Below, in pieces: positions 8,701 through 22,875 of a stretch of 64,000 bases of DNA (position 1 is the stretch's first letter; every line of letters starts with the position of its first letter). Made by a program: the position numbers and the translations under genes. Below the pieces are notes generated by a model. It had not been told where the DNA came from, did no database searches, and worked only from the letters and a program-made list of their open reading frames with translations. Source of the stretch: Comamonadaceae bacterium (GTDB lineage: Bacteria > Pseudomonadota > Gammaproteobacteria > Burkholderiales > Burkholderiaceae_C); NCBI GenBank assembly GCA_013297875.1, contig JAAFIW010000001.1, forward strand, positions 434,001 through 498,000, read 5' to 3'.

Positions 8701-10200
8701 GTCTATCTGCGCAGCATCACCGACGGCGTATTTATAGACGGCGGTGGTGGTGCGGGCTCACGCGCGAACGTGGACGGCGCAGGCGGCGTCACCGTGGTTT
8801 CTTCCGTTGGGCTTGTCGGCTTGACCGGGGGCAGCGGCACCAGTGCGTCGGCATCCATCACTTCAGGCCCCGCCGGTATCACACTCACCGTACCCAGCAA
8901 CAACGTCACCCTCAATGGCGGTGGCGGCACCGCCAGTTTTGCCAGCGTCAGCTCCACGGGTCCAGTCACCATCACCGCGCTGGGGTTGATCTTGAACGCG
9001 GGTGCTGGCCAGGACGCCGATGCCATCGTTTTCGCCAGCAACAGCGCGGCGCTGGTGGTGGCATTTCCGAGTGCAGGCACGGTCACCACCGCGACGTTGG
9101 CGAACACGTCTACCGCACAAGTGGGCGTGATCGTGACCGGTGTGCCTGGTGCCGATGCCGCCGTGTTTACCTTTGCCCCGCCCAGCGCGGTGCCGGGCAG
9201 CGGCGGGCAATTCACAGTCACCGTCGGCAACCTGGGCGGTACGATCGATACGCTCAGCCTGCTCGTCACCGGTTTGCCCAGTGGCACCCAAACAGTGAAT
9301 GTCGGTGCGCTGGCACCCGGTGCCACCACCACCGTGGTGATCTCCTATGCGGTCGGCTCAACGGCCACAGGCATCTTGAACCCCGTGGTCACCGTATCAG
9401 GCTCGCTGCCTGACACCAGCCCAACCAACAACTCCACTACCGGCTTCATCAACCTGCTCCCACAGGTCAACTTCGGCGTAACCGTCGGCTCCACCGCCCT
9501 GACCTTGGGTGTGACCAATGGCGTGGCGGTCAGCGTGAACAACACCGGGCCATCGGCAGGCACGGGCACCCTGGTCATCACCAACCCGGCGGGTGGCACC
9601 GTGAGCCTGGTGATCGGTTTGCTGCCGGGCACCGGCACCAGCACCGTGGTCAATTTTTTTGTGCCAGTTGACACCGTGGCCTATGTGGTCGCCGCCAGCG
9701 TGTCGACCATTCAGACCGATACCTTTGCCGGCAACAACAGCGCATCGCAAGCCCTGCTGGTGCCGCCAACACCCCCTTTGCCAGTGGTGCCCAGCGTAAC
9801 GCCCACTGCCACGGTGACAGTGCCAACCCCCACAGTCACCACGCCAACGCCCACACCCACGGCACCCACACCAACCCCCACCCTGCCCACGCCAACCCCA
9901 ACCGTGCCGACGCCCACCCCCACGCTACCCACGCCAACGGTGACCGTGCCCACGCCGACGGTCACGGTACCCACACCAACGCCCACGCTGCCCACGCCAA
10001 CACCCCCAGTCGTGGTGGTGCCGCCCACACCGCCGACCCTGCCACCAACCGCACCTGCGCCCAATGTGACGGGCAACGACCCGGCTCGACAGACCGAGAA
10101 CTTCCCCGGCCAGTTTGCCCGCCTGGTGGGCCTGACCATCAATCGGGAGCTGGGCACGGACGACATCGTGATCACCGACACACAGTGCCGACCGCAATAG
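5713..10200 (+). CDS. large exported TPS-domain (filamentous hemagglutinin-like) protein 1
   Basis: 1495 residues; ATG preceded by AGGGGG. A signal peptide with an extended basic N-terminus is probably cleaved after ALQA (residue 41). Residues 42-190 are a filamentous-hemagglutinin N-terminal (TPS) domain, including INWQTFNI, the NRV segment and VNQAGIVVGAGA. A Gly/Thr/Asn-rich predicted beta-helix follows to about 1140, with a LLDPKNIIID break near 411. Residues about 1140-1350 resemble two CARDB-type beta-sandwich repeats. Then comes a TPTPT-rich stalk (about 1360-1446) and a C-terminal block RQTENFPGQF...DDIVITDTQCRPQ. Such proteins are normally exported through a TpsB porin to the surface as adhesins or large exoproteins; no tpsB is seen nearby. 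Role inferred, not shown. Confidence 0.8.
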   Translation: MHKRSSQHVHSQSIAMPQPWLSAFKLLLLFSLVFVNAALQANPVGPVVTQGQATFDAAGNRLTVTNTPGTVINWQTFNIPAGNTTHFQQQGADSSVLNRVVTNDPSKIFGTLSSNGRVILVNQAGIVVGAGAVVDTAGFIASTLNMSEADRLLNKGRFSGSGGSIQIDGMLRSSNGDIVLIAPQIHVGTQALVKADNGTVMLAAGQQVMLTGRGLEGITLELQAPTDKVVNLGRLEGDAVGIFASQLKHSGAIVARNAVLEGGRVVLKAVDSATVDGQVDASGTGAASTGGRVTVEGNTVALQGANIASTGTTKGGQVLVGGGWQGKDASVRNSQLTTVDGNSRINVSGQGTGSAGTAVVWSDGNTAYSGDIKARGGERGGHGGQVEVSGKENLGFNGTVNIAAPQGTAGSILLDPKNIIIDISGVVAPGSVTFPAGGLVTQTFTNGSINTLLNGLVGGTLTLQATNDISVIGGIGATGMSGTFRLDAGRDINISAPITLSGANANLYATANSSLNPTPTTPERDAGPGGINQSAGINAGGSVYLAVNAGGTGGNITVAGINAGQDIVLINSATGGNINRIGVSTLAAGNQVVLDANGSIGSPSTRIATSAPKFSVGAGGNAYLDVSGPGNQTRLAPSSLIGSAANVAGLLDIAGTTQKVSFGAAGTETAPVSISAGSMTVFVGTVSFGSTSTNTAALNVSVTGFLSLTGTAGGSGVFLGSESVAPLSVSAGSLFVNGTRIRVEGAPFVTGGGNAGTTVTVAGTATFTAGSVLPGALVMQGGGGIGNTLNVTAGTLNLNANSMSAGIELLGGSAGNSAATLRASGNININAGGGGLLAQGGSDGFSTLTVVATAGRVNVDTSLGGNVTITAPTGPVAGGALVQGQTGVGITATGAVNIGSATAGSSASVKAPAGTVTVQASDLTLAAGTGTNASALVDAQNVVVNVPTGQLTLNGSPAVGNTSSAAITSVGSTSATASGINVNADQGSAAIKSLGTVYLRSITDGVFIDGGGGAGSRANVDGAGGVTVVSSVGLVGLTGGSGTSASASITSGPAGITLTVPSNNVTLNGGGGTASFASVSSTGPVTITALGLILNAGAGQDADAIVFASNSAALVVAFPSAGTVTTATLANTSTAQVGVIVTGVPGADAAVFTFAPPSAVPGSGGQFTVTVGNLGGTIDTLSLLVTGLPSGTQTVNVGALAPGATTTVVISYAVGSTATGILNPVVTVSGSLPDTSPTNNSTTGFINLLPQVNFGVTVGSTALTLGVTNGVAVSVNNTGPSAGTGTLVITNPAGGTVSLVIGLLPGTGTSTVVNFFVPVDTVAYVVAASVSTIQTDTFAGNNSASQALLVPPTPPLPVVPSVTPTATVTVPTPTVTTPTPTPTAPTPTPTLPTPTPTVPTPTPTLPTPTVTVPTPTVTVPTPTPTLPTPTPPVVVVPPTPPTLPPTAPAPNVTGNDPARQTENFPGQFARLVGLTINRELGTDDIVITDTQCRPQ

Positions 10201-10235
10201 CAACCGCACCCGCGTTTCAAGACAAAAAAGCCTGA

Positions 10236-10275
10236 CTGCCCAAGCCATACATGCTTAAGCAGCTATGGAATCAGG
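10236..10275 (+). repeat. 43-bp palindromic repeat family, copy R3 (degenerate)
   Basis: Lies 35 bp after the stop of TPS gene 1. The centre ATGCTTAAGCAGCTAT is retained; the 3' stem is decayed. The rest of the 319-bp spacer 10201-10519 holds no gene, only this copy and the duplicated upstream element. Confidence 0.6.
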
Positions 10276-10424
10276 AGCGGCAGTTGACTCCGATCGATGA
10301 CCGGTGAACTGTTCGTGCTGAGCCAGGTGCAGGGCTGGCGCTGACTTCGGTAAGCGCCGTCCGGCAACTCAATTCAGCGTTACCCATTACGCAGAAAAAG
10401 CGCTGAGACGCACACAAACCGGCA

Positions 10425-10504
10425 CGGCTGTGGCTTCTTGCACAGCACTTTGGCCGCTCATGCTCAAAATTGGTGACAAATACACACATCTGCGTGACAA
10501 AATC
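10425..10504 (+). promoter_or_regulatory. duplicated upstream element of TPS gene 2, with dyad
   Basis: Second copy of the 80-bp element at 5605-5684, with the same dyad GCTGTG-N8-CACAGC (10427-10446) and the CTGCGTGACA box near the 3' end. Confidence 0.5.
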
Positions 10505-10519
10505 AAATGGTTACCGTTC

Positions 10520-12865
10520 ATGAGTTACCGCATGTTCCATCACCGTTTGCCAGCCGCACGCCGCACGTCCGCTTACAGCAATGGGTTGGGCGCGCTCAAA
10601 CGGCTCCTGGCTTTGTCCATCGTCTTTCTCAACGCGGCCTTGCAAGCCAACCCGGTTGGCCCGGTCGTCACCCAGGGCCAGGCCACGTTTGACGCTGCAG
10701 GCAATCGCCTGACGGTCACCAACACCCCGGGCACCGTCATCAACTGGCAGACCTTCAACATCCCGGCTGGCAACACCACGCACTTTCAGCAGCAAGGTGC
10801 CAACTCTTCTGTTTTGAACCGTGTGGTGACCAACGACCCCAGCAAGATTTTTGGCACGCTGTCGTCCAACGGCCGGGTGATTCTGGTCAACCAATCGGGC
10901 ATTGTGGTGGGCGCGGGCGCGGTGGTGGACACCGCTGGGTTCATTGCCAGCACCTTGAACATGAGTGAGGCCGATCGCCTGCTGAACAAAGGCCGCTTTT
11001 CTGGTTCTGGCGGCAGCATTCAAATTGACGGTGTGCTGCGCTCCAGCAACGGCGACATTGTGTTGATTGCGCCGCAGATCCATGTGGGCACGCAGGCTTT
11101 GGTGAAGGCTGACAACGGCGTGGTCACCCTGGCTGCGGGTCAGCAGGTGATGCTGACGGGCCGTGGTCTGGAAGGCATCACGCTGGAGCTGCAAGCCCCC
11201 ACCGACAAGGTGGTAAACCTGGGCCGCCTGGAAGGCGACGCCGTGGGCATCTTTGCCAGCCAGCTCAAACACAGCGGGGCGATTGTGGCGCGCAATGCGG
11301 TGCTGGAAGGCGGGCGCGTGGTGCTTCAAGCGATTGATGACGCCCTGCTGGCCGACGGCACTGTGGACGCCAGCGGCACTGGCACCGCCAGCACCGGCGG
11401 GCGGGTGACGATGGAAGGCCAAACGGTGACCCTCGCAAATGCAAGCATCCGGGCCAGCGGCACAGTTCAGGGCGGCACGGTGTTGGTGGGTGGGGGCTGG
11501 AACGGCAAAGACGCCTCCGTGACCCACTCGCAGGCCACCACGGTGGACGCGGCCAGTCGCATCGACGTGTCGGGCCAGGGCACGGGCAGTGCGGGCACGG
11601 TGGTGGTGTGGTCAGATGGCCACACGCGCTACGCCGGGCAGATCGATGCACGCGGCGGCCCGCTGGGCGGCGATGGGGGTCAGGTGCAGGTGTCGGGCAA
11701 GGCGCAGCTTGAATTCACAGGCCGGGTGCGGGTGGATGCGCCGAATGGCAAAAGCGGCTCTGTGCTGCGCGACCGCCCGGCAGCGGTCGTTCCCGGCACA
11801 TCGGACCCTGCGGTGACGTTTTCCGACCCGCCGTCCATCGTGCCGGGAACCTCGGGCGTGCTGTCGGTCACGGTGTCCAATCTGGGTGCGGTCACCGACA
11901 CCATCACCGTACAGATCGAGGGCCTGGGCGCTGCCCAAACACTGGTGCTGACCAACCTGGCACCGGGCGAAGTCGCCGTGATTGGCGTGAACTACACGGT
12001 TGGCCCGCTGCGAACAGGTGTTCTCACGCCCGTGGTCTCTGTTTCTGGCACCAGGGCCGATGCTGACACCACCAACAACGTGGCCACTGCCCGCATCAAC
12101 CTCACGCCAAGGGTGAACTTTGGCGTGTCTGTGGCCGACGCCACACTGACAGCGGGTGCCACCAACACAGTGGCCATCACGGTTCAGAACACCGGCCCCT
12201 CCGCAGGCAACGGCACGGCCACCATTTCCCTGCCTGGCGGTGCCACCCAAATCTTTGTGATCGCAAGCCTGGCACCCAACGAGACTGTGAACACCTCGGC
12301 GGTATTTTTCCTGCCAGACGACAAGGCCGTCAGCCTGAGCGCCAGCGTGGCCACCGCCCAAGCCGACACGGTGCCTGACAACAACGCTGCCATTCGCCGC
12401 TTCACCGTGCCTGCCATCACCCCCACGCCGGTTGCGGTCGTGCCGACCCCGACGCTCGTCACCACCCCAACACCCGTCGTCACCACCCCAACACCCACTG
12501 CCGCGCCGCCAACGACCACCGTGGCCGTTACGACACCGACCACGCCCTCGCCCAACCTGCCCGCACCCACCGTGACGCCGCCTGCACCCCCCAGCGCGCC
12601 AACCCTTGCTGACACCAGTAGCACCAACAACAATCCGCCCAAGCAGCCGCCCGCACCAAACAACCGCGTGGACATCATCGTCAATCTGCTGGGCAATCCC
12701 GACACCCGCGGCCAGGTGCTGGCTGCGCTGCGGCAACAAGACGACGCGCTCAGCCGCTTCGTGCGCCTGCTGGTCCAGAATGCCAGCGAACAAGAGCGTT
12801 CGAGGGACAACACCCGTCGCAACGACGGTGACGTGGTCATCAGCAGCACCGGTTGCCGCTCCTGA
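10520..12865 (+). CDS. large exported TPS-domain protein 2 (compact paralogue)
   Basis: 781 residues from the ATG at 10520; a frame opening at 10430 would run through the conserved upstream element and is rejected. The signal peptide and TPS domain are almost identical to protein 1 (cleavage after ALQA). Similarity ends near residue 417, where protein 1 enters its long beta-helix; here the sequence jumps to a two-repeat CARDB-like region (about 428-631), a Thr/Pro tail (about 634-694) and a C-terminal block ending DGDVVISSTGCRS. It is therefore a version of protein 1 lacking roughly 700 residues of repeat body. A long-armed and a short-armed paralogue side by side suggests deletion or module exchange. 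The start lacks an obvious strong ribosome-binding site. Confidence 0.78.
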   Translation: MSYRMFHHRLPAARRTSAYSNGLGALKRLLALSIVFLNAALQANPVGPVVTQGQATFDAAGNRLTVTNTPGTVINWQTFNIPAGNTTHFQQQGANSSVLNRVVTNDPSKIFGTLSSNGRVILVNQSGIVVGAGAVVDTAGFIASTLNMSEADRLLNKGRFSGSGGSIQIDGVLRSSNGDIVLIAPQIHVGTQALVKADNGVVTLAAGQQVMLTGRGLEGITLELQAPTDKVVNLGRLEGDAVGIFASQLKHSGAIVARNAVLEGGRVVLQAIDDALLADGTVDASGTGTASTGGRVTMEGQTVTLANASIRASGTVQGGTVLVGGGWNGKDASVTHSQATTVDAASRIDVSGQGTGSAGTVVVWSDGHTRYAGQIDARGGPLGGDGGQVQVSGKAQLEFTGRVRVDAPNGKSGSVLRDRPAAVVPGTSDPAVTFSDPPSIVPGTSGVLSVTVSNLGAVTDTITVQIEGLGAAQTLVLTNLAPGEVAVIGVNYTVGPLRTGVLTPVVSVSGTRADADTTNNVATARINLTPRVNFGVSVADATLTAGATNTVAITVQNTGPSAGNGTATISLPGGATQIFVIASLAPNETVNTSAVFFLPDDKAVSLSASVATAQADTVPDNNAAIRRFTVPAITPTPVAVVPTPTLVTTPTPVVTTPTPTAAPPTTTVAVTTPTTPSPNLPAPTVTPPAPPSAPTLADTSSTNNNPPKQPPAPNNRVDIIVNLLGNPDTRGQVLAALRQQDDALSRFVRLLVQNASEQERSRDNTRRNDGDVVISSTGCRS

Positions 12866-12901
12866 GTGCATCATTCGCTGTTTTTGACCGAAATGCCGTA
12901 C

Positions 12902-12945
12902 CAGCCCAGATATAACCTGCTTAAACAGCTATTAAATAGATAGCA
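12902..12945 (+). repeat. 43-bp palindromic repeat family, copy R4
   Basis: Intact copy 36 bp after TPS gene 2 and just before TPS gene 3, with ACCTGCTTAAACAGCTATTA core and ATAGC 3' stem. Confidence 0.85.
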
Positions 12946-12967
12946 TTTTAAATTCCTGGAGAACCCC

Positions 12968-17899
<4,932 letters not shown>

Positions 17900-17929
17900 A
17901 TGTTCATTTTTTGATTAAAACCCCCTTTC

Positions 17930-17972
17930 AGCCCTTGTAAAACCTGCTCAAACAGCTATTGAATAGATAGCA
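17930..17972 (+). repeat. 43-bp palindromic repeat family, copy R5
   Basis: Intact copy 30 bp after the stop of TPS gene 3, in the spacer before TPS gene 4. Confidence 0.85.
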
Positions 17973-18005
17973 ACCCAACGCTGATTCAGATTTCCTGGAG
18001 TGTTT

Positions 18006-21000
18006 ATGTCCATGCCTCTGCTCACCGCCACCTGCCCAGCTGCACCGCGCCCCAGCGCCAGCCCCGCCAGCCAGGGCTACAGCCCCACCCGTTTGTCTCT
18101 GGCTTTGGCCCATGCGTTTGCTGCCGCTTTTGCAGTGGCTGGCGCAGCTGCCCTGGCTCAGCCGGTCGGTGGCCAGGCCGTTCATGGGGCGGCCACCGTC
18201 ACCACACAGGGCAACCAGACCACCGTCACCACCCAGAACGGCGCGGGTACTTCGCATTCGGCCATCAACTGGCAGAGCTTTAACGTGCCGGTGGGCACGG
18301 GCACTTATTTCAACCAGCCAACGGCCACCAGCACCTCGATCAACCGGGTGACGGGCAACAACCCCTCAGCCATTTTTGGCACGCTGGGCTCCAATGGCCG
18401 CTTGGTGCTGGTCAACCCCTCGGGCATTACCGTGGGGGCAGGTGCAGTGGTCGATACCAACGGCTTTACTGCCTCCAGCCTGCGCATGAGCGATGCGGAT
18501 GCGCTGGCGGGGCGCATGCGTTTTGGCGATGGGGCAGCCGCGACGGGTAGCGTGACGGTCAACGGCAGCGTGTTGGCGCGCAGCGGCGATGTGGTGCTGC
18601 TGGCACCGCAGCTGGAGACGGGTGCCCATGCCTTGATTCAGTCGCCCAATGGCAGCACGGTGCTGGCTGCGGGCCAGCGGGTGGATGTGACGGGCCGGGG
18701 GCTGGAGGGCATCGTGATGCAGGTGCAAGCACCGACCGACAGCGCGGTGAACTTAGGAAGCTTGCAGGGCGATGCGGTGGGCATTTTTGCGGGCACGCTC
18801 AAGCACAGTGGTTTGATTCAGGCTACCGCCGTCACAGCGGAAGGCGGCAAGGTGGTGCTCAAGGCCAGTGACAAAACCGAAATCGATGGTGCCGTGCGCG
18901 CACAGGGCAACAACGGGATGGGCGGCACGGTGCATGCCACGGGCAAACATGTGCTGCTGACGGGCCAGGCGGTGCTCGACGTCAGCGGTGCCAACGGGGG
19001 AGGCCAGGCGCTGATCGGTGGCGGCTGGCAGGGCAAGGACAGCCGCGTTGCCAATGCGCAGACCACGACGGCACAAGCTGGTAGCCGCATTCATGCCGAT
19101 GCCACAGAAAACGGAACGGGCGGCACGGTGGTGCTGTGGGCCGACGGCGACACGCACTTTGCCGGACACATCACCGCGCGCGGCGGCCAGCAGTCGGGCG
19201 ATGGTGGGCGGGTGGAGACTTCCGGAAAGTTGAATCTAACCCTGGGCGGCCAGGTCAACACGCAGGCCGCGCAGGGCACCTACGGCAACTGGCTCCTCGA
19301 CCCCGCCACCATGACCATTGTCGGCGGCACAGCCCCTCCAGCGCCCCTGCCGCCCAACACGGTGTACGAGGCGGGCCTGGAGTCGCAATTGACCAATATC
19401 ACCATCAGCGCAACGGATTCCATCGATGTCGGCGGCATCTTCGGCGGCAACGCCATCACCTTGCAGCCCAATGTGAGCATGACGCTGGAAACCACTGGCC
19501 CAAGCGGCACGGGAATCAACATGGTTGTGCCCCCGGGCCCGGTACCGGCACCGCAACCGATAGGCATTGCCGCCAGCGGTACAGGCTTTATCAGCTTGAC
19601 CGCCGAAACCACCTCGGGCTACGGTATCACCCTAGGCGATCCGGCTGCAACCTCCAGCTTCAGCACCGCAAATGGCGCGATCAGCCTCACAGCGCGCAAT
19701 GCCACCACCAAGCTGGACAACGTCACGCTCAGCAGCACCGCTGGCAACATCACCGTCAATGGCGGCACCACCACGGCGGCGTCCGGCGGCGACGGGGTCA
19801 GTTTTTTCAGCGGGGTGACGATCAATACAGGCGGCACCTTGGCCGTAACCGGTGCCAGTTCCAGCGGCAATGGCATTGGTTTGGCTCCAGGCAGCCACAG
19901 TTTGACGGGCTCCAGCATCACGCTGAACGGCAACACATCGGCCATTGGTGACGGCATCTATGTCGCAGGTAACGTCTCGGGCACCGGTTCCTTGAGCATG
20001 AACGGCAATGGCACGGGAACGGCCTCTGGCATTGTTGTGGGTGCCGCCCTGAACCGTGGAACCAGCGGCATCAACATGACCGGGACTTCCGCCAATTTTT
20101 ACGGCGTATATGTTGACTCAAGTGGCTCCGTCACGGGCGGCGCGGTCAGCGTAACGGGCACCAGCAACGCTAACGTTGGCGTCAAGGTGGGCGCACTGCC
20201 GCCAGCACCGACTGCCTCTATTAGCGGCTCGTCCGTGGACATCCACGGCATTACCACCAGCGGCAGTTCTGCCGTCGTCGTGGGCAATGGCAGTGTCAAC
20301 AGCCTGGGCAGCCTGTTAATCGATGCCAACACCGGACAACAGATTCAAGTGGCCGCAGGCGGCAGTGTCACCCGCACCGGCGCTGGCGACCTGGAACTGA
20401 TCGCCGACCGCATGGACATTGCGGGCAACGTGACGGCCAGCGCGGCTGGCGCGCGCGTGGTTCTTCGCCCTTTCACGGTCAGCCGCCCTGTTTCCTTGGG
20501 CGGTGGCAGTGAAACCACCAATCTGGCACTCACAGATGCCGAGCTGGACTTTGTCACAGTGCCCATTCTGCGGGTGGGTGGCGGGACATTCACCGGCGAC
20601 ATCAGCATTGACGGTGCGATTTCTCCGGCCAATGCAAGCGCACTCAGTCTGGTGACCACCGGCGGGCAGGTGGGTGCGCCGGTGTCCAGCAGCATCACGG
20701 TCAGCCAGCTCAATGCTGCGGGTGCTCAGGTGATATTGAACAACACCGGCAACAACTTCCAGACCCTCAGCGGTCGTGCCACGACTGGTTCGTTTCAGAT
20801 CGTCAGCAACACACTCAGTGGCCTGACGGTGGGAACGGTTGACGGCACGTCCGGCATCGTGGCAGCGTTCAACCTGGGATTGAACAACATCGGCAGCGCC
20901 ACCAGCCAGACTGCGCCCATCGTCACCCCGGTGTTCGTCGCAGTGTCGCAGGGTGGCATGACGCTGACCAACCCGGGAAATCAGCTGGGCACCCTGCAAA

Positions 21001-22787
21001 TCATCAACAGTTCGGGTGGCAGGGTGCAATTATTCAGCGCCGGGAACGTCACGGTTGACGATCTGCGAAACCTCGGATCGGTTGATGTGGGCACCACGCC
21101 GTCCACCGCCGCCATTTCGCTCACGGCGACCGGCAGCATCTTTCGCGGTGCAACCTCCCCTGTTTCGGACATCCAGTCTGGCGGATCGGTTTACCTGGCC
21201 ACCACGGGCAGCAACCAGAACATCGGTGCCAGTTCAGCCTTGCCGTTGCGGGTAGCGGCACCCGATCCGGTGGTAGCCAGCCTGGTCGGCGGCGGCGGTG
21301 GCGACATGTATGTGGCGCTGACCAACGCCAACCCCGGCTTGATCGAGGTCAGCGGGGTGGACATGCTGGATGTTCAGGGTGTGGGCACCAATCCCCTGAA
21401 CATTGGTGCCGTCTCCAGCAGCGGCTCGGTGAGCTTTGGCAACACCAATTTGCTGACCTTTAACCGGACGGTCTCAACCACCGGCAACATTCAGGCGACG
21501 GCTGCTGGCAATGTGGTGGTGGCACCGGACTCTGCTACCAGCGCCGCCAGCTTGAACGCCGGGGGCGCTGTGAGCGTGACGTCGACCGCCCCCACAGGGG
21601 CCATCTACATCACGTCCGGCTTCGGTCAGCCGGCCACCATCACCGGTGCCACCAACAGCCCAGCCATTTGCGGTGGTGCCTTTGCGGTGTGCCTGAAGAC
21701 CCCGACGGCGGCCCCAGCTTTGATTCAACTGGACGCCACCGACCTGTCCAACGCACCGGCCCGGGTGACCAGCCCGTCAGGCAACATACTCATTGAAACC
21801 CACACCTTGCAAGTGAACAAGGGTACCGGTGCCCAGGCCGATGCGGTGGTGGTCACCGGCGGCCAGCTGACGCGCAACATCTCCGTCGGTGGCGGCACCG
21901 AGTTGTTGCGCCAGGGTTCGCAGGCCACGGTATTCACAGATGGTGTTGCCCAGGGCGGCATTCTGGCCAGCAACGCCTACACCCGCATTGACGTCGCAAC
22001 CGACACCGTCAGCCTGCCCACCGCAGGCGGAAGTGCCAATTTGTTGACCAACGATTTTTATGCCACGGCCGATGGGGCACCCGAGGTTTCCAACCCGGCG
22101 TCTGTTTTGCCTTACCCGACGGGCAATGTCGCCGTCACGCTGGTGGCACCGCCTGCCGGCGTATCGATATCTGGACCCAACCTGGTAGTGTCCAATTTGC
22201 TGGCTGACGGCACCTATGGCCTGACCTACCGGGTGTGCTCTCAACCCGACCCCACCAATTGTGTGAACGGCACGGTGAATTTGACCAAAGGTTCGCCACC
22301 TCCTCCACCACCACCTCCTCCACCACCGCCTCCTCCACCACCGCCTCCTCCACCACCTCCGCCACCTCCTCCACCTCCTCCACCACCTCCGCCACCTCCG
22401 CCGCCTCCGCCTCCGCCTCCGCCTCCACCTCCACCTCCACCTCCTGCGCCGGTACCGCCCCCACCACCGCCACCTGCTCCGGTACCCGTGCCGCCGCCCC
22501 CTCCGCCCGCGCCTGTACCGGCTCCGCCACCGCCGCCGCCTGCACCCGTACCTGTTCCGCCGCCCCCACCGCCTGCTCCTGTGCCCGTGCCACCCCCTCC
22601 GCCAGCCCCTGTGCCGGTGCCACCACCCGCACCGTCAGTGAGCGGCAGGAGCAACGAGCCCAACCGCCAAACCGAGATTTTCCAAGCGACGTTCCTGGCC
22701 TTGCTCGACGACGCCGCTGGCCGCGAATCAGGCCCGGCAAAAGACGACATCGTGGTGATCGATGGGCAACAGTGTTTGCGGCCTTGA
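18006..22787 (+). CDS. large exported TPS-domain protein 4 with long polyproline tail
   Basis: 1593 residues. I choose the ATG at 18006: it aligns with the GTG-TCC start of protein 3 and lies 5 bases after CCTGGAG, whereas the upstream GTG at 18000 overlaps that ribosome-binding site. Order: long signal peptide to AALAQ, TPS domain, WLLDPATMTI break near 429, Gly/Thr-rich predicted beta-helix, paired-Cys module (YRVCSQPDPTNCVNG) just before about 50 consecutive Pro (near 1431-1480), a Pro/Ala/Val stalk to about 1545, and the C-terminal block NRQTEIFQATF...DDIVVIDGQQCLRP. DNA over the first kilobase is almost identical to gene 3, after which identity drops abruptly. Same expected surface role; export partner not in the window. 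Confidence 0.8.
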   Translation: MSMPLLTATCPAAPRPSASPASQGYSPTRLSLALAHAFAAAFAVAGAAALAQPVGGQAVHGAATVTTQGNQTTVTTQNGAGTSHSAINWQSFNVPVGTGTYFNQPTATSTSINRVTGNNPSAIFGTLGSNGRLVLVNPSGITVGAGAVVDTNGFTASSLRMSDADALAGRMRFGDGAAATGSVTVNGSVLARSGDVVLLAPQLETGAHALIQSPNGSTVLAAGQRVDVTGRGLEGIVMQVQAPTDSAVNLGSLQGDAVGIFAGTLKHSGLIQATAVTAEGGKVVLKASDKTEIDGAVRAQGNNGMGGTVHATGKHVLLTGQAVLDVSGANGGGQALIGGGWQGKDSRVANAQTTTAQAGSRIHADATENGTGGTVVLWADGDTHFAGHITARGGQQSGDGGRVETSGKLNLTLGGQVNTQAAQGTYGNWLLDPATMTIVGGTAPPAPLPPNTVYEAGLESQLTNITISATDSIDVGGIFGGNAITLQPNVSMTLETTGPSGTGINMVVPPGPVPAPQPIGIAASGTGFISLTAETTSGYGITLGDPAATSSFSTANGAISLTARNATTKLDNVTLSSTAGNITVNGGTTTAASGGDGVSFFSGVTINTGGTLAVTGASSSGNGIGLAPGSHSLTGSSITLNGNTSAIGDGIYVAGNVSGTGSLSMNGNGTGTASGIVVGAALNRGTSGINMTGTSANFYGVYVDSSGSVTGGAVSVTGTSNANVGVKVGALPPAPTASISGSSVDIHGITTSGSSAVVVGNGSVNSLGSLLIDANTGQQIQVAAGGSVTRTGAGDLELIADRMDIAGNVTASAAGARVVLRPFTVSRPVSLGGGSETTNLALTDAELDFVTVPILRVGGGTFTGDISIDGAISPANASALSLVTTGGQVGAPVSSSITVSQLNAAGAQVILNNTGNNFQTLSGRATTGSFQIVSNTLSGLTVGTVDGTSGIVAAFNLGLNNIGSATSQTAPIVTPVFVAVSQGGMTLTNPGNQLGTLQIINSSGGRVQLFSAGNVTVDDLRNLGSVDVGTTPSTAAISLTATGSIFRGATSPVSDIQSGGSVYLATTGSNQNIGASSALPLRVAAPDPVVASLVGGGGGDMYVALTNANPGLIEVSGVDMLDVQGVGTNPLNIGAVSSSGSVSFGNTNLLTFNRTVSTTGNIQATAAGNVVVAPDSATSAASLNAGGAVSVTSTAPTGAIYITSGFGQPATITGATNSPAICGGAFAVCLKTPTAAPALIQLDATDLSNAPARVTSPSGNILIETHTLQVNKGTGAQADAVVVTGGQLTRNISVGGGTELLRQGSQATVFTDGVAQGGILASNAYTRIDVATDTVSLPTAGGSANLLTNDFYATADGAPEVSNPASVLPYPTGNVAVTLVAPPAGVSISGPNLVVSNLLADGTYGLTYRVCSQPDPTNCVNGTVNLTKGSPPPPPPPPPPPPPPPPPPPPPPPPPPPPPPPPPPPPPPPPPPPPPPPPPPAPVPPPPPPPAPVPVPPPPPPAPVPAPPPPPPAPVPVPPPPPPAPVPVPPPPPAPVPVPPPAPSVSGRSNEPNRQTEIFQATFLALLDDAAGRESGPAKDDIVVIDGQQCLRP
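22296..22445 (+). repeat. proline-codon microsatellite in TPS gene 4
   Basis: About 50 consecutive Pro codons made of CCT, CCA and CCG units, the longest homopolymer tract in the window and a likely site of length variation between strains. Confidence 0.9.
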
Positions 22788-22816
22788 TCGAGAGATTAAG
22801 GATAAAAATCGCCACC

Positions 22817-22860
22817 AGCCCAGGTAGATTCTGCTCAAGCAGCTACTATTTTGATAGTAA
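22817..22860 (+). repeat. 43-bp palindromic repeat family, copy R6
   Basis: Intact copy 29 bp after the stop of TPS gene 4, between it and the convergent glcD-like gene. Confidence 0.85.
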
Positions 22861-22875
22861 AGCTAGCGGTATTCT

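Noticed and set aside
10430-10519. Upstream extension of TPS gene 2
   Set aside because: It lies in the conserved 80-bp non-coding element and precedes a normal signal peptide start at 10520.
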